Part shown: positions 1-6,500 of the stretch, in pieces | Layout: each line of letters starts with the position of its first letter | How positions within the stretch are numbered: position 1 is the first letter of the stretch | Source of the DNA: Mariprofundaceae bacterium | Lineage (GTDB): Bacteria > Pseudomonadota > Zetaproteobacteria > Mariprofundales > J009 | Direction of reading: 5' to 3' | NCBI GenBank assembly: GCA_015489095.1 | Contig: WFMN01000006.1 | Span: 1 to 9,562, forward strand | Length of the DNA stretch: 9,562 bases | Program-made: the position numbers and the translations under genes | Notes under the pieces: model-generated | Databases searched by the model: none | Seen by the model: only the letters and a program-made list of their open reading frames with translations | Told to the model about the DNA's origin: nothing

Positions 1-25
1 CTGTAGGAGCGGTTTCCAACCGCGA
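1..25 (+). repeat. REP-like palindromic element (left copy)
   Basis: A conserved head CTGTAGGA (1-8) is followed by the stem GCGGTT (9-14), loop TCC (15-17), stem AACCGC (18-23) and the tail GA. A GTAG tetranucleotide next to a short hairpin is the hallmark of REP elements mobilised by RAYT (Y1, IS200/IS605-like) transposases. The same layout recurs after pgl in direct and inverted orientation, so this is a dispersed repeat and not a chance hairpin. It may continue beyond the window edge. No RAYT gene is present in the window. Confidence 0.75.
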
Positions 26-77
26 ATTGCTAAAGCGTGTTCGCCTTGCTATCGAACAAACCATGGGCGATCTGAAC

Positions 78-104
78 AGTTGCGAATAGGGCTGAGTAGT
101 TGCG
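78..104 (+). promoter_or_regulatory. Direct repeat AGTTGCG x2 upstream of gnd
   Basis: AGTTGCG occurs at 78-84 and again at 98-104, exactly 20 bp apart, which is about two helical turns. It lies 34-60 bp upstream of the gnd start. This is the geometry of a tandem regulator binding site, but a 7-bp repeat can arise by chance. I could not identify a convincing sigma70 -35/-10 pair in 26-137. Function is therefore tentative. Confidence 0.25.
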
Positions 105-122
105 GGAAAGATATGTAAAAAC

Positions 123-128
123 AAGGAG
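123..128 (+). promoter_or_regulatory. Ribosome binding site of gnd
   Basis: AAGGAG lies 9 nt before the ATG at 138. It is a good Shine-Dalgarno match and supports 138 as the translation start. Confidence 0.8.
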
Positions 129-137
129 TTTGGTTGG

Positions 138-1064
138 ATGAACATAGCAATGATTGGGTTGGGTCGCATGGGCGGCAATATGGCAAAGCGGTTGGCGCTG
201 GGGGGGCATAAGGTGTTTGCCTACGATGTGGACCCCACGCCGGGGCAGGCGCTGGCCGCTGAGCTGGAGAATGTCACCGCGGTGGAGAGCTTGGAGGCGC
301 TGGTCGCCGCGATGCCGGCGCCGCGCGTGTTGTGGGTGATGGTGCCGCACCAGTTTGTCGATAGCACCATCAAGGGGTTGTTGGCGGCCGAGGTGGATGC
401 CGGCGATCTCATCATCGATGGCGGGAACTCCAACTACAAGGAGGGGCAGCGGCGCGGCGAGGAGCTGAAGGCCTTGGGGATCCTGTTTGCCGATTGCGGC
501 ACCTCCGGCGGGGTGTGGGGGCTGAAGAACGGCTATTCGCTGATGATCGGCGGCGAGAAGGCGGCGATCGATCTGGTCGCCCCCGCGCTCACCACGCTCG
601 CGTCCAACGACGGCAAGGGGTGGGGGCACATGGGCCCTGTCGGCGCCGGCCACTTTGTGAAGATGGTGCATAACGGTATCGAGTACGGGATGATGCAGGC
701 GTTTGCCGAGGGGTTCGAGCTGATGAAGGCCAAGGAGGAGTTCAACCTCGATATGCAGCAGATCGCCCGGGTCTGGCAGCACGGCTCGGTGGTCAGCTCG
801 TGGCTGCTGGATCTGACCTGCGACGCACTGGAGCAGAACGGCGAGCTCTCCACCCTGTCGGACTGGATGGACGACTCCGGCGAGGGGCGATGGACCGTCA
901 ATGAGTCGATCGACTTGGCGATTCCGGCGCCCGTGCTGACGCTGGCGCTACAGATGCGCTTCCGCAGCCGGCAGAAGGAGAGCTTCGCCGGCAAGATCGT
1001 CAACGCCCAGCGGGCTGGTTTTGGTGGCCACGCCATCAAGCCGGCGGAGCACGGTGATGAGTGA
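138..1064 (+). CDS. gnd: 6-phosphogluconate dehydrogenase, short (probably NAD-type) form
   Basis: Oxidatively decarboxylates 6-phosphogluconate to ribulose 5-phosphate and CO2, the last step of the oxidative pentose phosphate branch, in the cytoplasm. The 308-residue protein starts with a Rossmann motif, GLGRMGGNMA (7-16). Asp30 in AYDVD sits at the end of strand beta-2, where NADP-preferring enzymes usually have an Asn-Arg-Thr motif, so NAD+ is the likely cofactor (inference). Substrate and catalytic signatures are DGGNSN (94-99) and KMVHNGIEYG from Lys175, with Lys175, Asn179, Glu182 and Tyr183 spaced like Lys183, Asn187, Glu190 and Tyr191 of the sheep enzyme. The C-terminus carries the family's FGGHA ending. 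It is much shorter than the ~470 aa classical enzyme, matching the short family known in Bacillus and methylotrophs. It is first in an operon with zwf and pgl, and its stop overlaps the zwf start by 8 nt. Confidence 0.95.
   Translation: MNIAMIGLGRMGGNMAKRLALGGHKVFAYDVDPTPGQALAAELENVTAVESLEALVAAMPAPRVLWVMVPHQFVDSTIKGLLAAEVDAGDLIIDGGNSNYKEGQRRGEELKALGILFADCGTSGGVWGLKNGYSLMIGGEKAAIDLVAPALTTLASNDGKGWGHMGPVGAGHFVKMVHNGIEYGMMQAFAEGFELMKAKEEFNLDMQQIARVWQHGSVVSSWLLDLTCDALEQNGELSTLSDWMDDSGEGRWTVNESIDLAIPAPVLTLALQMRFRSRQKESFAGKIVNAQRAGFGGHAIKPAEHGDE
1046..1049 (+). promoter_or_regulatory. Ribosome binding site of zwf, inside the gnd 3' end
   Basis: GGAG lies 7 nt before the ATG at 1057. It decides the zwf start in favour of 1057 over the in-frame TTG at 1021, which has no comparable site and would lengthen the protein by 12 residues. 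Confidence 0.7.
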
Positions 1065-2595
1065 AATCCACGAGGCGGCATCGCTGATCGGTACGCGGCG
1101 TCCGGAGCCATGCAACATCGTGATCTTTGGCGCTTCGGGCGATTTGACCAAGCGCAAGCTGCTGCCGGCGCTGGCGCACATGCATCGCTGGAATCTGATC
1201 GGGCCGGAATCGAAGATCATCGGCGTGGTGCGCGAGCGATGGGATCGCTCCCACTGGGTCAACTATGTACATGACCAGCTACTGAATTTCTTCCCCGACG
1301 CGGTGCTCAATCCGCCGTCGTGGCGACGCATCGCGGAGAAGCTCGATGTGGTGCATGGCGATCTGGGCGAGGCGGAGCTCTACCGCAAGCTCAAGGCGGC
1401 ATTACGCACCAGTGAAGGCAAGTGCAACGCCATGTTTTATTTGGCGATTCCGCCCGATTGGCATGAGCGGGTCGCGATCCATCTGCGCGAGGCTGGGCTT
1501 GCCGACGAGGGTGAGGGATTCCGCCGGATTGTGGTGGAGAAACCGTTCGGCACCTGCCTGCGCACGGCCAAGGAACTCAATGCCAAGCTGCTGCGCAATT
1601 TCAAGGAGTCCCAGATTTACCGCATCGACCACTATCTCGGCAAGGAGAGCGTGCAGAACCTGATGGTGTTTCGCTTCGCCAACGCGGTCTTCGAGCCGAT
1701 GTGGAACCGCAACTATATCGACCATGTCCAGATCTCGGTCGCCGAATCGCTGGGGGTCGAGTATCGCGCCCTCTACTACGACAAGGCGGGGGCGCTGCGC
1801 GACATGATTCAGAGTCATCTGCTGCAGGTGATGTCACTGGTGGCGATGGAGGCGCCGGTGTCGCTCGATGCGCGGGCGATTCGCGATGAGAAGCTGAAGG
1901 TGCTGAAATCGGTGCGGAAAATACGACCGGATGAGGTGGATAAGTATGCCGTTCGCGCCCAGTATGCCACCGGCGTGGTCGATGGTGAAAAGAGCGCTGG
2001 TTACCGCGATGAGCCGATGGTCGATCCCGCGTCAACCACCGAGACCTTTGCCGCGGTGAAGGTGTTTGTCGATAACTGGCGCTGGCACGATGTCCCGTTT
2101 CTGCTCCGTACCGGCAAGAAACTGCCGGCGCGGGTGTCGGAGATCGCTATTCGTTTCCGCAAGCCGCCGCAGAATCTCTTTGCTCGCTACAGTAAGGAGA
2201 CGCCGTGTAATGAATTGATTTTTCGTCTGCATCCCGACGAAGGGATGGTCTATACCATCAACGCCAAGCAGCCGGGGCTGGCGCCCGAGTTGCGAAAGTT
2301 GCACCTAGATGCCCCCTACAGTGTCCCCGGCATGGGGGCGCCGGAGGCGTATGAGACCCTGCTGCACGATGTGCTGCTTGGCGAGGCGACCCTCTTTGCC
2401 AGCGGGAGCGAGGTGGAGGAGTCGTGGCGCATCGTGCAGCCGATTCTCGATGCGTGGCAGGAGAAAAAAGAGGTGCAGTTGTACTCGGCGGGAAGCTGGG
2501 ATGTGCCGGGGATCGCGCGGTTGATGGAGGGGTGCGAGGGCGATTGGCGCGATCTCTCGGTCGATTCAACCCATGAATTTCACACGCTTTCCTGA
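1057..2595 (+). CDS. zwf: Glucose-6-phosphate 1-dehydrogenase
   Basis: Oxidises glucose 6-phosphate to 6-phosphogluconolactone, the committed step of the oxidative pentose phosphate branch (and of the Entner-Doudoroff route), in the cytoplasm. With the start at ATG 1057 the protein has 512 residues, normal for the family. The nucleotide-binding fingerprint GASGDLTKRK lies at 25-34, followed by EKPFG at 161-165. The active-site signature RIDHYLGKE is at 189-197 and includes His192. The second conserved segment, ALRDMIQSHLLQ, contains His254; family members often have Asn where Ser253 stands here. The reading frame is intact. It overlaps gnd by 8 nt (ATGAGTGA) and pgl by 23 nt, so the three are almost certainly cotranscribed and translationally coupled. 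No edd or eda gene is seen alongside, so the context points to the pentose phosphate pathway. Confidence 0.97.
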   Translation: MSEIHEAASLIGTRRPEPCNIVIFGASGDLTKRKLLPALAHMHRWNLIGPESKIIGVVRERWDRSHWVNYVHDQLLNFFPDAVLNPPSWRRIAEKLDVVHGDLGEAELYRKLKAALRTSEGKCNAMFYLAIPPDWHERVAIHLREAGLADEGEGFRRIVVEKPFGTCLRTAKELNAKLLRNFKESQIYRIDHYLGKESVQNLMVFRFANAVFEPMWNRNYIDHVQISVAESLGVEYRALYYDKAGALRDMIQSHLLQVMSLVAMEAPVSLDARAIRDEKLKVLKSVRKIRPDEVDKYAVRAQYATGVVDGEKSAGYRDEPMVDPASTTETFAAVKVFVDNWRWHDVPFLLRTGKKLPARVSEIAIRFRKPPQNLFARYSKETPCNELIFRLHPDEGMVYTINAKQPGLAPELRKLHLDAPYSVPGMGAPEAYETLLHDVLLGEATLFASGSEVEESWRIVQPILDAWQEKKEVQLYSAGSWDVPGIARLMEGCEGDWRDLSVDSTHEFHTLS

Positions 2596-3253
2596 CAAGG
2601 AGGCGGTGGCGCATGCTGCCGCGCGGGCGGTGCGGGAGGCCTCTGCCGAGGCGGTGGCGAAGCGCGGGCTGTTTCACTGGGTTCTGGCGGGCGGCACCTC
2701 GCCGCGACGCTGCTACGCATTGCTGCGCGATGCGGAGATACCGTGGGCACGGGTGCACTGCTGGTTCGGCGATGAACGGCTGCTGCCGCCGGGCGATCCC
2801 GAGCGCAACGAAACCATGGCTAGGGAGGTGCTGCTCGATCATGTGCCGATTCCAGCCGGTCAGATTCACCCGATTGTCGGCGACGACCCGGTGGCTGCCG
2901 CCGAGCACTACGCGGCGGAGATGACGATGGTGGAGAAGTTTGATCTGATATTGCTCGGCATGGGCGAGGATGGCCACACCGCCAGCCTCTTTCCCGGTCA
3001 TCCGACGCTGGAGATGGAGGCGCTGGCGGTGCCAGTGTTGGACTCCCCCAAGCCTCCGCCACTGCGGGTAAGCATGGGGTATCGGGCGCTGAACAACCAC
3101 CGTCGCTGCCTGATTTTCGCCGCGGGTGCGGGCAAACGGGAGCCGCTCACCCGCGTGCGCAGCGGCGAGCCGCTTCCAGTGGCTAGGGTGCAACAGAGCG
3201 AGTGGCTGGTGGATGATGCCGCGTGGGGCGTAGCGGGCGCGGGTTCGGGTTAA
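2573..3253 (+). CDS. pgl: 6-phosphogluconolactonase (SOL/DevB family)
   Basis: Hydrolyses 6-phosphogluconolactone to 6-phosphogluconate, linking the Zwf and Gnd reactions. The 226-residue protein is slightly short but within the family range, with the glucosamine-6-phosphate isomerase/6-phosphogluconolactonase fold. Motifs in order are LAGGTSP (38-44, phosphate-binding loop), WFGDER (64-69), RN in the following loop, and GMGEDGHTASLFPGH (129-143), which contains the catalytic-region His135. The start ATG at 2573 lies inside zwf and has no clear Shine-Dalgarno, so reinitiation after zwf is likely. The protein begins directly with the typical N-terminal helix, which supports this start. It is the last gene of the operon; the stop TAA at 3251-3253 is followed 18 bp later by a REP-like pair. 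Confidence 0.95.
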   Translation: MNFTRFPDKEAVAHAAARAVREASAEAVAKRGLFHWVLAGGTSPRRCYALLRDAEIPWARVHCWFGDERLLPPGDPERNETMAREVLLDHVPIPAGQIHPIVGDDPVAAAEHYAAEMTMVEKFDLILLGMGEDGHTASLFPGHPTLEMEALAVPVLDSPKPPPLRVSMGYRALNNHRRCLIFAAGAGKREPLTRVRSGEPLPVARVQQSEWLVDDAAWGVAGAGSG

Positions 3254-3270
3254 ACGCGCGCATCGCAACA

Positions 3271-3292
3271 AGCGGTTGGAAACCGCTCCCAC
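3271..3292 (-). repeat. REP-like element, inverted copy
   Basis: On the minus strand this reads GTGGGA, stem GCGGTT, loop TCC, stem AACCGC. It differs from the left-edge copy over the head-stem-loop-stem core mainly by one base (GTGG in place of GTAG). It is inverted relative to the element at 3296, with 3 bp between them, giving the head-to-head arrangement of a REPIN or BIME. It could also reduce read-through or protect the 3' end of the gnd-zwf-pgl mRNA. Confidence 0.75.
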
Positions 3293-3295
3293 GGG

Positions 3296-3321
3296 CTGTA
3301 GGAGGGGAATCCTTTCCCCGA
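3296..3321 (+). repeat. REP-like element, direct copy with a compensated stem
   Basis: It has the same head CTGTAGGA (3296-3303) as the copy at position 1, then stem GGGGAA (3304-3309), loop TCCT (3310-3313), stem TTCCCC (3314-3319) and the tail GA. Three stem positions differ from the other copy (GCGGTT against GGGGAA), and each change is matched on the opposite arm, so pairing is kept. Together with 3271-3292 it forms an inverted pair. Confidence 0.7.
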
Positions 3322-3404
3322 CCCCGTCCCTGGCCGCGATGCCGACTTTCTGCGAAGTCGTCATCAAAGACAACGCATCCCCAATTTTGGCGATGGAGGT
3401 AGGG

Positions 3405-3432
3405 AAAAAGGGCGGATAGCATTCGCCTTTTG
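3405..3432 (+). terminator. Rho-independent terminator-like hairpin
   Basis: Bases 3407-3417 pair with 3421-3431 to form an 11-bp stem closed by the three-base loop AGC. The GC-rich centre GGCG/CGCC is flanked by A-U pairs, and the stem contains two G-U wobbles. The run of A before it and the TTTT after it are typical of a bidirectional terminator, although the U tract is short and partly inside the stem. It probably ends gnd-zwf-pgl transcription. If the next promoter lies upstream, it would instead act as a leader attenuator. Confidence 0.55.
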
Positions 3433-3449
3433 TAGTAGATTGTGGTAGT

Positions 3450-3472
3450 CTCTGCCGCTTGGGGGCGCAGAG
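3450..3472 (+). promoter_or_regulatory. Leader hairpin upstream of the lipoprotein gene
   Basis: CTCTGC (3450-3455) pairs with GCAGAG (3467-3472). Two further GC pairs are possible across a bulged C, leaving the loop TTGGGG. It ends 15 nt before the Shine-Dalgarno at 3488-3492, so it would sit in the 5' untranslated region if transcription starts upstream. It also lies just before the alternative ATG at 3476 and could make that start inaccessible. The function is inferred. Confidence 0.3.
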
Positions 3473-3487
3473 TCGATGGATCTGTCT

Positions 3488-3492
3488 GGAGG
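3488..3492 (+). promoter_or_regulatory. Ribosome binding site of the large lipoprotein gene
   Basis: GGAGG lies 10 nt before the ATG at 3503. It favours 3503 over the in-frame ATG at 3476, and the resulting N-terminus is a clean lipoprotein signal peptide. Confidence 0.7.
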
Positions 3493-3502
3493 TTGCCGTA
3501 GT

Positions 3503-6500
3503 ATGTCTCGTTTCTCCTATATGTTGGCCACGGCCATGCTGTTCCTGCTTGCTGCGTGTGGTGCGGGGAGCGGTGGTGGCGGTGTCGCCTCCGGCACCAC
3601 CCAAGTAACCATCCCCTTCGCCGGCTCCGGCAACACAACCGTGGCCGGTGGCGCACTCACCACCCAGACCCAGACCACCGCGCCCGCCGCGGTGCAGTCG
3701 ATGACGGTTACCGCCCAATCCGGTGGCACCGTGCTGGCGACCGCCAGCGCCAGCCGCCCCAATCTGGTGGCGACGATGAACCTCGCCAACGCCACCGGTG
3801 TCACCTTCTTGGTGCAGGCGTATGATGTGTACGGCACGCAGATTTATCAGGGGCAATCCGGCGCGACCAACCTCAACGGAACCCCGGTCACCGTGGGCGT
3901 GACCGAGCAGGTGGTGCTCGGCGGCGTGGCGGCGACCGGCCTGCCGGTGGCCAACGCCACCCTCACCATCACCGATGCCGCCGGCGCCACCCTGACCATG
4001 ACCACCGACGCCGCCGGCAACTACCAGAAGGTGCTGCCGACCAACTTGGTCTATCCGCTGTTGATCGAATCGACCCAGCCCAACGGCACCGTGATCGCGG
4101 CGATGATGACGCGGCTGGGCAAGGTGCACACCAACACCTTCTCCACGCTGGCGGTTACCAAGGCGCTCGGCGTTGCCTCCTATTCGCAGATTGCGGGCGG
4201 GTTTACCACATTTACCAATACCTACGCCAATGCGACCACGCCCGCCTCGGCCATTATCCAATCGCTGGATGACGATATGACCCGCTCCGCTCAGCAGGTG
4301 ATGCAGCAGCTTGGGCTGACCAAGTTCACCAAGCTGGGCAAGGCCGATCCGCTGCACGACGCCGGCTTCGTCGCCAACGGCACGGGTCTCGACGGGGTGA
4401 TGGACTCGGTGCGCATGGAGGAGCGGGATGTGGATGGCGATGGCAAGGGCGATCTGGTGTTGGCCGGTCGTGGCGCCACAGGCACGCCGATCCTGAGCGT
4501 GCGTTCAACCACCAAGGGGCTGAATCGCGAGGCGGGCACGCTGGCGCTCTCCGGTGCGGCGGTGGCCGGCGACGATCTTGGGAACGGCGTGCCACTCACC
4601 GAGTCCGATTCGGTGGTAATAGATGCTTATGGGCTTTCGAACACAGTATCGACAGGAGCGACCCCAGCTGCAATTGGAATCACTAAACAAGATTTCAATC
4701 ACTTGGTATCTGCTGTCTTGGATGGGTTCGATGAAGCCGGGGTGTCATTGGTTGATCCCTATAACCAAACGGTTATGCAAACTTTTGTTTCGCAACTTAT
4801 CAGCCAATTGCAAACCACGCAGACCTTGGGGACATCATCACTGACAGAATCTTTTTTTTCCGGGGTGGCATCCTCCGTGACTTCCAGTCTGCGACCAGCG
4901 GTCGCAACGAATGGAAAGATCGCACCGACAATTGATGTGGGCTCCGCTGTTTTATCATCTTCGTCATCGGTTACGCCGCAGAAATTTTCTGATTTTCCAG
5001 TCAAATCACTGGGCGTGCTGGTTAGTGATGTGGGAACAGGTAATACGATTGGCGCCTCTAACACAAGTCGGAATATCGTTGTAACCCCACAAGGGAAAAT
5101 CCATGCCGTTTTTCAGGGGTCGAGTGGCATCAGGGTGGCAAGTAGCAGCGATGGAGGCGTGAGTTTTACTCCCTCGGTATCGGTATACACGGCAGCATCG
5201 GTAGTGGAGCCCGAGATTGCGGTGAATGCAGCGGGGGATGTTTTCGTAGCGTGGATGGATCAGTACACTGTTTATGTTAGTCGTAGCGTGGATGGGGGCG
5301 CGACCTTTTCCAGCCCGGTTTCCGCTGGAACTGTTCGTCTTCCTGCAACGATCCATATGGCCGTGGATGGATCGGATATTTACATCGTATCTCGTTTTGC
5401 CTCTGTTGTTTTTGTGAGCCATGATGGGGGGATGACATTCAGCTCGGTTACCATCGGGGGGGCTGAGGTTTTTGCCGACATTCAGGTCGATCCCATATCC
5501 AAAAATGTCATTGTTCAAGCTGATAACCCTTCACTCAGCTATTGGGTTAGCACCGATAAAGGAGCCACCTTTGGAACCGTTGTCCATCCCAATGGCGCTA
5601 TCTACTACAGTACATCGGCACTATCTGTGGGATCTCTTGGTCGATTCCTCTATGTCTCGGGATATGGAACAGCAGCGTATCGTATCAATGTCGATAGCTA
5701 CACTGCGACGCCCTTTAGCGTCGGAAATAGCGTTCCGTTTCAGGGGCGGTCATTGGTGGCGGATAATCAAGGATTACTGGTGACCAGCTATTCCGACGGG
5801 ATATCCGTTTTTTTTGCTGTAAGTGCCGATTATGGGCAATCCTTTTTTCCTGAGGTGAAAGTCGCCACGAATGCGTCTATTTCTAGCGTGACGATTAATC
5901 CAGTGGATGGGTCGATATTGGTATTGTACGAGAATGCCGGCAAAATATTTTTGAATACATATACCCCGCTGATCTCTACTACAGCCATTACTTTGTCCCC
6001 ATCATCGCAGACCAATGCATCTTGGCAATCACTTAGCATGGGAGGAAGCCCTACGACCGCTTCCACGAAATTCGCTTCGGCTTTAACTGCATCGCCCACC
6101 AATGCTGAGGCTGGAGTAGGATTGTGCGTAACTGGTTTTGCCAATCTAATGACCGACCCCTCGCTGTTGCCACTACTCAAATCAATGACCAGTGACAACG
6201 GCGCGACCCTGCCTACACCATCAGTAGTAGCGATGAGCATTGCCAACAACAGCGCGCTGGCCAAGGTCAACTGGCTATCGCGCATGGCGATCACCGGCAC
6301 GCAGGTACAATCCTTCGCTTTCCTGCCGGTGGTGGGGCAGATCAGCAGTTGCATCACCACGCTGGAGTCGGTGAAGGCGGCGGGCTTTACCAGCCAGACC
6401 ATCACCAGCCCGGCGGTGGCGCTGGGTGGCGCCTCCTCCATTGTGGTCGATACGGATGATCTCGATATGCTGCTGGCCGAGCTCTACGGCCTGCGCAGCC

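Larger units (their letters stand above)
3254..3502. other. Intergenic region between pgl and the lipoprotein gene
   Basis: About 250 bp with no credible gene. In order it contains the inverted REP pair (3271-3321), a small hairpin CGACTT/AAGTCG (3343-3348 with 3355-3360, 6-nt loop), a strong terminator-like hairpin (3405-3432), a second leader hairpin (3450-3472) and the ribosome binding site of the lipoprotein gene. I could not find a convincing promoter between the terminator and the start codon. The promoter may use another sigma factor or lie upstream of the terminator-like hairpin. Confidence 0.6.

Noticed and set aside
30..782. Minus-strand open frame of 250 codons
   Set aside because: It is antisense to gnd, which is unmistakable on the + strand; the His/Pro/Gln-rich product matches no family.
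1021..1056. Upstream TTG start for zwf
   Set aside because: It would add 12 residues from inside the gnd reading region without an RBS; ATG 1057 has GGAG at the right distance.
1..3321. REP hairpins as a CRISPR array or IS ends
   Set aside because: There are only three short copies with no regular spacers, no transposase gene and no target-site duplication.
3476..3502. ATG 3476 as the lipoprotein start
   Set aside because: It would put nine extra residues with a Cys before the signal peptide; ATG 3503 has a GGAGG site and a normal lipoprotein N-terminus.
2258..4357. Long open frame (699 codons) on the minus strand
   Set aside because: It lies antisense to zwf, pgl and the lipoprotein gene. 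It has a low-complexity His/Gly/Arg-rich composition typical of the shadow of GC-rich codons, and shows no recognisable domain.
5141..5845. Annotation of the large lipoprotein as a sialidase
   Set aside because: Asp boxes occur in many non-catalytic propellers. No FRIP motif is visible, and YRIN near 5676 is not a match.
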